From positions 1 to 23,915 of the forward strand of contig JBLHKS010000111.1 of NCBI GenBank assembly GCA_047620505.1: a stretch of 23,915 nucleotides of DNA, written 5' to 3'. Origin of the DNA: JBLHKS01 sp047620505 (lineage in GTDB: Bacteria > Verrucomicrobiota > Verrucomicrobiia > Verrucomicrobiales > DEV007). The notes beneath the pieces are model-generated. The model searched no databases, had not been told where the DNA came from, and saw only the letters and a list, made by a program, of their open reading frames with translations. Position numbers and translations under genes: made by a program. Below, piece by piece: positions 1 through 6,734 of the stretch (position 1 is its first letter; the number at the start of each line of letters is the position of its first letter).

Positions 1-62
1 GGAGGAGTTTTTGATCATAGTCCGAGGATTCTTCCAGATGCAGCAAACAAACTCAATACAAA

Positions 63-94
63 AAAGCCCTGCTCCGCGAACGGAACAGGGCTTT
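63..94 (-). terminator. Rho-independent terminator of the acidic repeat protein gene
   Basis: The arms at 63-75 and 82-94 pair over AAAGCCCTG/CAGGGCTTT, then one mismatch, then three more pairs, around a 6-base loop. Read on the minus strand, the stem runs into a T-rich tract (positions 65 down to 60). It lies 24 bases past the stop of the minus-strand gene ending at 118. The A-tract/T-tract symmetry means it could also stop transcription arriving on the plus strand. I see nothing recognisable in positions 1-59. Confidence 0.75.
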
Positions 95-117
95 CAACTT
101 TAGGTGACTGGACTCAA

Positions 118-657
118 TTAATCGTTGTCGCTACCGGGGCTTTCGCCATCATCATTGTTTGGCTTGTCGTTATCGTCGTTGTTCGGCTTATCGCCGTCAT
201 CACCACTCGGCTTGTCGTTATCGTCGCTATTCGGCTTATCGCCGTCGTCACCACTCGGCTTATCGTTATCGTCGTTGTTCGGCTTATCGCCGTCGTCATC
301 GGTTGTCGGCTTCCGGTCGTCATCATCGTTTCGGTTACGGCCTGTTTGACGATCATCATCGTCATTGTTCCTATTCCGGCTTCCGCGGCGTCTGGAGCCC
401 CGGCGATCGTCGTCGCGCGCCTCTGCCCTGCGAGCGGCTTCGCGGCGATCCGATTCGGCTTCGCGCCGGAGGTAGCCTCTGCGATCGCGATTGTCGTCGT
501 CGTCGTTTGCTCGATGGAAAACACTTCCACGACGGGAGCGGCGATCATCGTCGTCATCGCCACGAGCGAATGCCGAAGGAACAGCGAGGGTTGAGAGGAC
601 CATCGCAGCAGCGACGGTGAGGTGAAGGAAAAGGCGGGAAGTCTGGGGCGCTTTCAT
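118..657 (-). CDS. Secreted Asp/Arg-rich low-complexity repeat protein
   Basis: I do not recognise a family. From the ATG at 657 the product begins with a clear signal peptide (MKAPQTSR, then a hydrophobic stretch, ending VPSAFA before an Arg-Gly-Asp-rich mature start). The mature part has no globular signature. It opens with Asp runs alternating with Arg clusters (DDDDDRRSRR, NDDDDNRDRR) and ends in a run of 8-residue units of the form DDxDKPxx arranged in 16-residue pairs. A strongly charged, disordered, exported protein is the safest description; cation or polyanion binding is only a guess. An in-frame ATG at 702 would add 15 residues, but GGGGGA directly before the 657 ATG and the signal peptide favour 657. 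It lies 56 bases after the DUF1501 gene on the same strand and ends before a good terminator, so it may be the last gene of that operon. Confidence 0.7.
   Translation of the reverse strand: MKAPQTSRLFLHLTVAAAMVLSTLAVPSAFARGDDDDDRRSRRGSVFHRANDDDDNRDRRGYLRREAESDRREAARRAEARDDDRRGSRRRGSRNRNNDDDDRQTGRNRNDDDDRKPTTDDDGDKPNNDDNDKPSGDDGDKPNSDDNDKPSGDDGDKPNNDDNDKPNNDDGESPGSDND
163..306. repeat. Three tandem 48-bp repeats (each two 24-bp halves)
   Basis: Units begin near 163, 211 and 259, each made of two diverged 24-bp halves ending in CGG. The third unit is imperfect at its end. The period is a multiple of three, so the array adds 16-residue DKP-type units to the acidic protein without shifting frame. 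Differences between units are mostly third-position changes. There are no unique spacers, so this is not a CRISPR array. Confidence 0.85.
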
Positions 658-713
658 TCCCCCAAGTCGGCAAACCAGAAACCAATTGCGCGGCATCTCC
701 ATAAATCGCCAAA

Positions 714-2030
714 CTAAGCAAGAATGCTCTGCGGAACGCGGCCTTTGGTATCGGTTAGGCGGAAGTCACGGCCTGCGTAGTTGTAGGTCAACTTTTTGTG
801 ATCAAGCCCTGACAAATGCAGAATCGTCGCGTGGAGATCGTGGAAATCCATGATTCCATCGACCGCTTCCTGGCCAGTTTCGTCCGTCGCGCCGTGAACG
901 TGGCCGCCTTTGACACCGCCGCCGGCCATCCAGAATGTGAAGCCCGATCCGTTGTGACCGCGACCGCCATTGTTGTCCTCGCTCGCTCCACGGCCGAACT
1001 CGCCGCCCCACACGATCAGCGTGTCCTTGAGCATGTCGCGCTGCTTGAGATCGGCGATCAGGCCAGCAATTGGCTTATCAATCGCGGCTCCTTTGTCGAG
1101 CATTCCGGTTTGAACATTGCCGTGGTGATCCCAACCATTCGAAGTCAGCTGGATGAAGCGCACGCCCTTCTCCGCTAGCCGCCGAGCCATCAAGCACTGC
1201 TCGCCGAATCTTGCGCTCGCGCCGCCGTTCATGCCGTAAAGTTCGAATATTGAGGCTGGCTCCGAGTTGAGATCAAACACATCCGGAACCGACGACTGCA
1301 TTTTGTAGGCCATCTCGTAGCTCTGGACGACGCCCTCGAATTCCGGGTTTCCCGGAAACTTGTCAGCCAGTCGCTGATTCGCGAGGTTGATGAAATCGAG
1401 CGATTTCCGCTGATCTGAATCGGTCAGGCGATCGTTTCTGAGATTCGGGACGCTGCCCGCTCCGCCCGTGATTCGAGTTCCCTGGTAGCTCGCAGGCAAA
1501 AAGGCCGATCCGTAATTACCAGCTCCGCCCAAGTTGGAAACCGGGTTGATCGTGATGAATCCGGGAAGGTCATCAGCTCCCGATCCTAAGCCGTAAACGA
1601 CCCAACTGCCTAACGAAGGCCTAACGAAAAGTTCCGTTCCCGTGTGGAGCCGAACGACGCCCTGGTGGTGGCCGTTCGTATCGATTTTCATTCCGTTCAA
1701 CAGGCAGAGCTCGTCCGCGTGCTTCGCGATTTCTGGAAACGCTTCCGAAATCATCAGCCCGCTCTGGCCTGACGGACTGAACTTCAGCTGAGGAGCGAGG
1801 TAACGCGAATTTCCCTCTGCAATCCGAGCCAGCTCCGGCTTGTAGTCGAAGGACTCGTGGTGGCTCGGCCCGCCGTTCATGAAGAGAAAAATCACGCGCT
1901 TGGCTTTGGCCGGGTGATGCGTCGGCTTCGGCGCAAGCGGGTTCGCGCCAGCAGCTGCTGGAGACCAACTCGGGAGCAGCGCGCTGAGCGCGAGCGATCC
2001 AAAGCCAGTCAGGATGGGGCGACGATTCAT
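714..2030 (-). CDS. DUF1501 family secreted protein
   Basis: A 438-residue protein of the DUF1501 family, whose fold is related to the sulfatase/alkaline phosphatase superfamily and whose enzymatic role is not established. Visible family blocks are VIFLFMNGGPSHHESFDYKP near residue 46, the RFIQLTSNGWDHHGN segment near 290, DTLIVWGGEFGRG near 340, GRGHNGSGFTFWMAGGGVKG just after, and DFHDLHATILHLSGLDH towards the end. The N-terminus has twin arginines at 3-4 followed by a hydrophobic stretch, so export by Tat is plausible. Length is normal for the family. The start is 3 bases after the stop of the DUF1549/DUF1553 gene, the standard pairing in Planctomycetes and Verrucomicrobia. Codons for its Pro-Ala-Ala-Ala-Gly segment carry one copy of the palindrome CAGCAGCTGCTG. 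Confidence 0.93.
   Translation of the reverse strand: MNRRPILTGFGSLALSALLPSWSPAAAGANPLAPKPTHHPAKAKRVIFLFMNGGPSHHESFDYKPELARIAEGNSRYLAPQLKFSPSGQSGLMISEAFPEIAKHADELCLLNGMKIDTNGHHQGVVRLHTGTELFVRPSLGSWVVYGLGSGADDLPGFITINPVSNLGGAGNYGSAFLPASYQGTRITGGAGSVPNLRNDRLTDSDQRKSLDFINLANQRLADKFPGNPEFEGVVQSYEMAYKMQSSVPDVFDLNSEPASIFELYGMNGGASARFGEQCLMARRLAEKGVRFIQLTSNGWDHHGNVQTGMLDKGAAIDKPIAGLIADLKQRDMLKDTLIVWGGEFGRGASEDNNGGRGHNGSGFTFWMAGGGVKGGHVHGATDETGQEAVDGIMDFHDLHATILHLSGLDHKKLTYNYAGRDFRLTDTKGRVPQSILA
1949..1960. repeat. CAGCAGCTGCTG palindrome, copy 1
   Basis: Exact 12-bp palindrome, extended to 14 bp by flanking C/G. On the minus strand it is read as Pro-Ala-Ala-Ala-Gly (frame xCA GCA GCT GCT Gxx) just after the signal sequence of the DUF1501 protein. 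Confidence 0.9.
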
Positions 2031-2033
2031 GAT

Positions 2034-4019
2034 TTACAAAACGTAACGGAATTCAGCGCTGGAGAGCAGCGATTGGATCAGGACAGACCAACGATAGCTT
2101 TCCGGGTTCTTCAGGCCTTCAACATCGAGCCCGCGCATCAGCTCGAACGACTCGCTGAGTTCTTCCGATGTCGGCTCGCGACTCAGGATGATTTGGTAGG
2201 CGAATCCGACCCGCTCGCTCTCGGTTTTCGAAAGCTCGAAGAGACGATCGACCATGTCGTAACTCGCATCCTCGACGAATCGGCTGTTCATGAAAAACAG
2301 CGCCTGCGGCGGAGCAGTCGTGACGTGGCGAAGGCCGTTGACGGCGCTGGAATCTGGAAAATCGAACAGGCCGTATTCTTCAGGAAGCAGATCGCGAAGG
2401 ACGGGCAGGTAAATCGTTCGGTAAGCCGAGTTGAAGCTGATTTCGCTGCGAAGCTGACCACGCCCACGACTGCCGTTTCCAGAAATCACGCCTGGCGCTG
2501 GCGCTTCCAGATTTAATACACCGGCAACGAAAAGCATGCTGTCGCGAAGCGGCTCGAGCTCGAGGCGACGCGGACGCGAACGCCAATAGAGCGCATTGTC
2601 AGGATCTTTTTCAGCAGCTGCTGGCTGGTGATCGCCGCTGAGTTGATACGTCCGGCTGAGCATGATCGTTCGGATCAACTGCTTGGTCGACCAGCCGTTT
2701 TCGACGAAGCGGATCGAGAGATGATCGAGCAATTCCGGATGCGACGGCTCGCGACCGGTGAAGCCAAAATTGTCGACCGTCTCAACCAAGCCACGACCGA
2801 AAAGATGCTGCCAAACGCGATTTGCCATCACCCGCGCGGTCAGCGGATTTTCCGGCGAAGCGATCCACTGCGCCAGCTGCATTCGACCGCTGTCGGCCGC
2901 GGGTACTTCCGGAAAATCCGGCAGCCCCGGGATTCGAACGTCGCCACGCGGCGGTGCCGGGCCGACATCCCAGACGACGCCGCCTTCGCGCAGTTCGCAA
3001 TCCGCTGGCGAGCCGTCGCGCATGCCCATCGCCCAGTTTTCCGCGATCTCGAACGGCAGGGGCTGCTTTCCTCCAAATTGACGCAGATCGCTCATCGAAT
3101 GAATTCCCTGCGGGACGGACCGAACGCGGTCGACGGCTCCGTCGAGGTCCCTGGGCAGGTCGATCAGCATTTCCGGATCGACATAGCCATAACCGGCGTG
3201 CTCGCTCATGTGCGGCGCTCCGTTGTAGGTCCACGAACTGTAGAAAATCCCGGCCATCGCGTAGTAATCCATTTGCGTGACGGGATCGTATTTGTGGTCG
3301 TGACAACGCGCGCAGGCGACGCTCAAACCGAGGAACGCGCGCGTCGTCACGTCGATCTGATCGTCGACGCGATCGAGCTTGAACTGCTCCCCTCCCCCGC
3401 TGTTGATCGCGAGCGATCCTAACGTGAGAAATCCGCTCCCGAGAACCTGCTCGCGGCGCTGCTCGACCGTTTTTGAAGGAAGCAGGTCACCAGCGATCTG
3501 TTCGGCGATGAAGCGGTTGTAGGGCTTGTCCTCGTTGAACGATTTGATGACCCAATCACGGTAGCGCCAGGCGTAGACGAGAGGCGCGTTCCAACTGCGG
3601 CCGACGCTGTCGGCGTAGCGCGCGACGTCAAGCCAGTGCCGACCCCAGCGCACGCCGAATTCCTTACTTTGAAGGTAGTCATCGACGACTTTCGCGAACG
3701 CGTCCTGATCGGAGGCCGGGTTTCGGAGGAAGGCGTCGATTTCGTCGAGGGTCGGCGGTAGGCCGGTCAAGTCGAACGCGGCGCGGCGGATCAGCGTTCG
3801 GCGATCGGCGCTTTCGTTCGGACGGAGGCCTTCGGCTTCGAGTCTCTCGGCGACGAATCGGTCCAAGTCATCGAGCGCCCAGCGTTCGTACTTTGATGAA
3901 TCGACAGCCGGACGATTGAGCGGGGCGAAGGACCAGGGCAGATCGCCTTCAGTCGTTTCGGCGGCGAAAACCGATCCACCGGCCAGCAGCGTTAGCCAAA
4001 CTTGAACGTAGCGGTTCAT
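2034..4019 (-). CDS. DUF1549/DUF1553 domain protein with CxxCH motif (PSD1-like, short form)
   Basis: A 661-residue exported protein of the planctomycete-type DUF1549 + DUF1553 family. A signal peptide (MNRYVQVWLTLLAGGSVFA) is followed by DUF1549 (about residues 40-250) with the AAFDLTGLPPT and WGRHWLDVARYADS motifs. A heme-binding type CARCH occurs at 236-240. DUF1553 covers about 360-655 (NPLTARVMANRVWQHLFGRG, EPSHPELLDHL, RTIMLSRTYQLS). The separate N-terminal PSCyt1 cytochrome domain of longer relatives is absent, so this is the short class. Members sit next to DUF1501 genes and often near sulfatases; they are thought to act in envelope-localised polymer breakdown or electron transfer, but the reaction is unknown. 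The gene lies 3 bases before the DUF1501 gene, so the two are almost certainly co-transcribed. Confidence 0.92.
   Translation of the reverse strand: MNRYVQVWLTLLAGGSVFAAETTEGDLPWSFAPLNRPAVDSSKYERWALDDLDRFVAERLEAEGLRPNESADRRTLIRRAAFDLTGLPPTLDEIDAFLRNPASDQDAFAKVVDDYLQSKEFGVRWGRHWLDVARYADSVGRSWNAPLVYAWRYRDWVIKSFNEDKPYNRFIAEQIAGDLLPSKTVEQRREQVLGSGFLTLGSLAINSGGGEQFKLDRVDDQIDVTTRAFLGLSVACARCHDHKYDPVTQMDYYAMAGIFYSSWTYNGAPHMSEHAGYGYVDPEMLIDLPRDLDGAVDRVRSVPQGIHSMSDLRQFGGKQPLPFEIAENWAMGMRDGSPADCELREGGVVWDVGPAPPRGDVRIPGLPDFPEVPAADSGRMQLAQWIASPENPLTARVMANRVWQHLFGRGLVETVDNFGFTGREPSHPELLDHLSIRFVENGWSTKQLIRTIMLSRTYQLSGDHQPAAAEKDPDNALYWRSRPRRLELEPLRDSMLFVAGVLNLEAPAPGVISGNGSRGRGQLRSEISFNSAYRTIYLPVLRDLLPEEYGLFDFPDSSAVNGLRHVTTAPPQALFFMNSRFVEDASYDMVDRLFELSKTESERVGFAYQIILSREPTSEELSESFELMRGLDVEGLKNPESYRWSVLIQSLLSSAEFRYVL
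2612..2623. repeat. CAGCAGCTGCTG palindrome, copy 2
   Basis: Exact 12-bp copy. On the minus strand it is read as Pro-Ala-Ala-Ala-Glu in the DUF1553 part of the preceding gene, the same frame as copy 1 but in an unrelated protein. Confidence 0.9.
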
Positions 4020-4053
4020 GACCTCTGATGAGGAGCGCAGTTTTAAATCGGGA

Positions 4054-4073
4054 GCGCCAGCAGCTGCTGGCGC
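4054..4073. repeat. 20-bp perfect palindrome around CAGCAGCTGCTG, copy 3 (intergenic)
   Basis: GCGCCAGCAGCTGCTGGCGC is a perfect 20-bp palindrome in the 72-base gap between the M56 gene and the DUF1549/DUF1553 gene. The 12-bp core is at 4058-4069. It could fold as a hairpin in RNA, but no U-tract follows directly on the minus strand, so I do not call it a terminator. Confidence 0.9.
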
Positions 4074-4091
4074 CGGAAAACCAAAAATTGA

Positions 4092-6248
4092 TCAGCCGTC
4101 TGCGCGGCCCTGGCTTGACTTCCAATCGATCCACTCGCCGAGAGTCACTTTCTCATCGTCGTTGCCATCGGCCTGATCGAACCAGCCTTTTTCGCGCGCA
4201 CGCTGATCGGCCGTCATTTCGAAATTCTTCATCGCTGCCCACTCTTCGAACGTAACCGAACGATCGCCGTTTTTGTCGTAGGCTCCAAAGATTCTAGTCA
4301 GCTGGCTGAGCTGGCGATCGTCCATCGCGGGGCCGGCTTCTGCACCATCACGAGCGCCTTCGCGCCGAGGAGCGTCGCCATCGCGGGCTCCTTCACGAGC
4401 CGGAGCACCTTCGCCATCACGAGCGCCTTCGCGCCGAGGAGCATCGCCATCGCGGGCTCCTTCACGAGCCGGAGCACCTTCGCCATCACGAGCGCCTTCG
4501 CGCCGAGGAGCATCGCCATCGCGGGCTCCTTCACGAGCTGGAGCGCCTTCGCCGTCACGAGCGCCTTCGCGCCGAGGAGCATCACCATCGCGGGCTCCTT
4601 CACGAGCTGGAGCGCCTTCGCCATCACGAGCGCCTTCGCGCCGAGGAGCATCGCCATCGCGGGCTCCTTCACGTGCCGGAGCGCCATCGCCATCACGAGC
4701 GCCTTCGCGCCGGGGAGCATCGCCATCGCGGGCTCCCTCACGAGCCGGAGCACCTTCACCGTCACGACGCATTTCCCGGCCTTCACCTTCACGAACTCCA
4801 TCACGTCCGCGCTCTCCAGCTCCAAGAGTCGCAACGCTCACATCCTTAATTCCGCTGTCTTTGAGAGCGTTCATCACCGTTGCCACGGTCTGGAACGGAG
4901 TCTGCGGATCGGCAACGATCACCGCGCTTTCGGCGCGACTTTCTTCAATCGAGCGGCGCAGATTAACCAAGGCGATTTTACGGTCGCCGATCACAACGCC
5001 GTCGCGAGTCACGGTCACCTTGAGCTGGCCATCGCGAACGACAGGCGCATCGCCGTCACGGCGGATGATTCCACGCGGCCGGTCGCCATCGCGGGCTCCC
5101 TCGCGTTCGCCACCTTCGCGGTCGCCTTCGCGAGGCCGATCACCTTCGCGTTCGCGGTCGCCATCACGAGCGCCTTCGCGAGGACGGTCGCCTTCGCGGT
5201 CTTGAGCCACGGCGGAAGTGTAGGTCATCGCACAAGCCGCTATCACCAGAAGGGCGACGAGAGCGTGGACGATCGGACTGATCGATTGGGATTTTTTGAT
5301 CATTGTTAGTCTATGTTTGAGTTCGGATTTTCGAGAAAAGAATGGAACGAGCGCGGGGCTCGGTGCCGGGACGGCTGAGGCAAATTCGAGGGTTTTGAGA
5401 AGGGCGAGACCGTATTCACGACGATCGGGCTGCTCGAGTCGGCGAAGGACGAAGCGATCGCACAGCAGCTCGCGCTCGGCGAAAAATTGACGCCCGGCCC
5501 ACCAGACTAGCGGGTTGAACCAGTGCAGTGCCTGGATTCCCAGGGTGACCCAGTTCCAGAGTAAATCGAAACGCCGAACGTGAGCGAGCTCGTGGAGAAA
5601 AATCCCGCGAATCTCAGTTTCCGAGTAACGCTCGGCAAATTTCTGCGGGACGATCAGGTGGGTTGGACGCAGGAATCCAAAAACGGCGATTCCACAGTTT
5701 TCCGGACCTTCGACGATGAGCAGCTGCTGGCGGACGCCGGAGTGGCGAGCGCAGCGACGGAGAATTTTACCCAATCGAGGCTCAGTAGATTCGGGAAGGC
5801 GAAAAACAGCGCGGCGAGCGCGGGTTTGATTGAAAATCGCGCGGCCGAAAACGAAGGCCGCACCTGCGAGCCAGACGAATGCGAAAATGGCGATCCACGG
5901 GAATTCGCGTTGGGCTGGCGTAGCGGAATTCGCCAGAATTTCGACGGGAGGAACGACAACTGGCGCTTCTAAGAATTTCTGGCGAATTCCGCTACTGGCG
6001 ACGATTTCAACCTGCGGCTCAGCAGCTGCTGGGACGAAATTGAAAATACTCAGCGTGCTCGCCGGAGCGAACGGAAGCAGCAGCCGAATCCCAACGAGAA
6101 TCCAGATCGCGGCGCGAAATCGAGACGAAAGCCGCTCCCGCCAGAAAAATGCCAGCCCGCCGACGAGCAGAATCAGGACGCTGGCCTCCAGCGAATTCCG
6201 CAGCGCCCAAGCGCCGCCAGTTGCGATCGAATCAAGAAGCGTCTCCAT
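4092..6248 (-). CDS. BlaR1-like M56 metallopeptidase fused to ExbD-like domain, repeats and EF-hands
   Basis: A 718-residue membrane metalloprotease. Predicted membrane segments are near 21-36, 45-62, 117-138 and 327-349. The zinc motif HELAH is at 219-223, with the downstream NPLVWW and ERELLCD blocks typical of M56/BlaR1. After the last membrane segment the periplasmic part has an Arg/Glu/Gly/Asp-rich linker (350-400). Next comes a segment (about 408-477) that reads like the periplasmic domain of ExbD/TolR: a DGVVIGDRKIAL strand, an AVIVADPQTPFQTVATVM block and a final SVATL strand. Six 23-residue repeats (about 499-634) and two EF-hand loops (DKNGDRSVTFEE at 658-669 and DGNDDEKVTLGE at 694-705) complete it. 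It overlaps the BlaI gene by 17 bases, so translation is likely coupled. By analogy with BlaR1 a signal outside would trigger cleavage of the repressor. The sensor part is not penicillin-binding; Ca2+ is an attractive but unproven ligand. Confidence 0.88.
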   Translation of the reverse strand: METLLDSIATGGAWALRNSLEASVLILLVGGLAFFWRERLSSRFRAAIWILVGIRLLLPFAPASTLSIFNFVPAAAEPQVEIVASSGIRQKFLEAPVVVPPVEILANSATPAQREFPWIAIFAFVWLAGAAFVFGRAIFNQTRARRAVFRLPESTEPRLGKILRRCARHSGVRQQLLIVEGPENCGIAVFGFLRPTHLIVPQKFAERYSETEIRGIFLHELAHVRRFDLLWNWVTLGIQALHWFNPLVWWAGRQFFAERELLCDRFVLRRLEQPDRREYGLALLKTLEFASAVPAPSPALVPFFSRKSELKHRLTMIKKSQSISPIVHALVALLVIAACAMTYTSAVAQDREGDRPREGARDGDREREGDRPREGDREGGEREGARDGDRPRGIIRRDGDAPVVRDGQLKVTVTRDGVVIGDRKIALVNLRRSIEESRAESAVIVADPQTPFQTVATVMNALKDSGIKDVSVATLGAGERGRDGVREGEGREMRRDGEGAPAREGARDGDAPRREGARDGDGAPAREGARDGDAPRREGARDGEGAPAREGARDGDAPRREGARDGEGAPAREGARDGDAPRREGARDGEGAPAREGARDGDAPRREGARDGEGAPAREGARDGDAPRREGARDGAEAGPAMDDRQLSQLTRIFGAYDKNGDRSVTFEEWAAMKNFEMTADQRAREKGWFDQADGNDDEKVTLGEWIDWKSSQGRADG
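4351..4764. repeat. Six tandem 69-bp repeats in the M56 gene
   Basis: The recurring block CGAGCGCCTTCGCGCC starts at 4351, 4420, 4489, 4558, 4627 and 4696, an exact period of 69 bases. Each unit encodes 23 residues in which EGARDGDAPR alternates with REGARDGEGAPA. Units differ by scattered single bases, many synonymous, so purifying selection or gene conversion keeps the protein sequence uniform. Copy number is likely to vary between strains. Confidence 0.93.
5920..5995. repeat. 19-bp perfect inverted repeat inside the M56 gene
   Basis: GTAGCGGAATTCGCCAGAA at 5920-5938 and its exact reverse complement at 5977-5995 flank a 38-base spacer. The element is translated as the loop between the second and third membrane segments of the M56 protein (SSGIRQKFLEAP...ILANSATPAQ), a region without conserved family residues. 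This looks like a short palindromic element tolerated in a linker. Confidence 0.88.
6020..6031. repeat. CAGCAGCTGCTG palindrome, copy 4
   Basis: Exact 12-bp copy, read on the minus strand as Pro-Ala-Ala-Ala-Glu just after the second membrane segment of the M56 protein. A one-mismatch copy lies at 5718-5729 in the same gene, read there as Gln-Gln-Leu-Leu. Confidence 0.9.
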
Positions 6249-6627
6249 CGATTTTGTCCTCCAGGATTTTTTTTAGTTCGGCGAGATCGTCAGGCGAGCA
6301 GTCCCGCCGATCGACAAGGTTGGCCAGAAACGGGGCGAGTTTCCCATCAAAAACGCGGTCCAAAAACGTGCTGCTCGCGTCTTGAACGCAGCTCTTTTCG
6401 TCGACCGCTGGTCGGTAAACGTGCTCGCGACCGTTTTTCTCAAAATCGAGCGCGCCTTTCTGAACCAGCCGCCGGATCAACGTCTGGATCGTCTTCGGCT
6501 TCCAGGTCGTCTGGCCTTCAAGCTCGGCGATAACCTTGGCGGTGTTGGCTTTGCCGATCCGCCAGAAAACGCGCATAACGGTCCATTCGGCGTCGGAAAT
6601 TTGAGGAGCTGTTGCGGTGTCAGGCAC
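6232..6627 (-). CDS. BlaI/MecI/CopY family transcriptional repressor
   Basis: A winged-helix repressor of the penicillinase-repressor family. The conserved ISDAEWTVMRVFWRIG opening, the WKPKTIQTLIRRLVQKGAL recognition region and the Tyr-containing wing (GREHVYRP) are followed by the C-terminal dimerisation helices. An ATG at 6720 would give 162 residues, but its first 31 codons run through two operator dyads and a plausible promoter. The GTG at 6627 gives 131 residues, the usual family length, so I prefer it; no strong ribosome site precedes either. Its 3' end overlaps the M56 gene by 17 bases. Family members hold their operon silent by binding TACA/TGTA dyads until the partner protease triggers their cleavage. 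Confidence 0.9.
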   Translation of the reverse strand: MPDTATAPQISDAEWTVMRVFWRIGKANTAKVIAELEGQTTWKPKTIQTLIRRLVQKGALDFEKNGREHVYRPAVDEKSCVQDASSTFLDRVFDGKLAPFLANLVDRRDCSPDDLAELKKILEDKIDGDAS

Positions 6628-6630
6628 AAT

Positions 6631-6659
6631 TTGGATTACAGATGTAAGCGATCTAAGAT
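6631..6659 (+). promoter_or_regulatory. Possible promoter for the cNMP-binding-fold gene
   Basis: TTGGAT (6631-6636) and TAAGAT (6654-6659) are separated by 17 bases and point toward the gene at 6735. The first operator dyad lies within the spacer. The match to the sigma-70 consensus is partial, so this is a tentative call. Confidence 0.3.
6636..6647. promoter_or_regulatory. BlaI-type operator dyad 1
   Basis: TTACAGATGTAA contains the TACA-N2-TGTA dyad known for CopY boxes and closely related to BlaI/MecI operators. It lies just upstream of the preferred repressor start (6627), near the expected transcription start of that gene, so repressor binding would block its own operon. Confidence 0.75.
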
Positions 6660-6679
6660 TACATCTGTAAGCCCTGCAA
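6651..6679 (-). promoter_or_regulatory. Possible promoter of the blaI-M56 operon
   Basis: Read on the minus strand, TTGCAG (6679-6674) and TTAGAT (6656-6651) are 17 bases apart. Operator dyad 2 fills the spacer and dyad 1 covers the predicted start point around 6644. The -10 match is poor; the arrangement rather than the score is what supports it. Confidence 0.35.
6659..6670. promoter_or_regulatory. BlaI-type operator dyad 2
   Basis: TTACATCTGTAA is the exact reverse complement of dyad 1, with matching GA...GC flanks, 23 bases away centre to centre. Two such sites about two helical turns apart are what cooperative binding of BlaI-like dimers would use. Confidence 0.75.
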
Positions 6680-6734
6680 GAAGAAAATTCAGGATTGTGA
6701 ATTCTCTCACCTCGCTGCATCCTGATATCTGACT

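Noticed and set aside
163..306. 48-bp repeats as a CRISPR array
   Set aside because: Repeats are directly adjacent with no unique spacers and keep one reading frame of the acidic protein.
125..620. Plus-strand reading frames opposite the acidic protein gene
   Set aside because: They are low-complexity complements of Asp/Arg codons, with no signal sequence or plausible start signals.
4298..4834. Long alternative reading frame through the 69-bp repeats
   Set aside because: It has the same 23-residue period as the M56 frame and no independent start or family; it is a by-product of a repeat whose length is a multiple of three.
6628..6720. N-terminal extension of BlaI from the ATG at 6720
   Set aside because: The extra 31 residues are not family-like and are coded by the operator and promoter region; starting at GTG 6627 gives the usual length.
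4092..6734. A beta-lactam resistance locus
   Set aside because: BlaI and M56 homologues are present, but there is no beta-lactamase or penicillin-binding sensor domain; the pair is used for other purposes in many bacteria.
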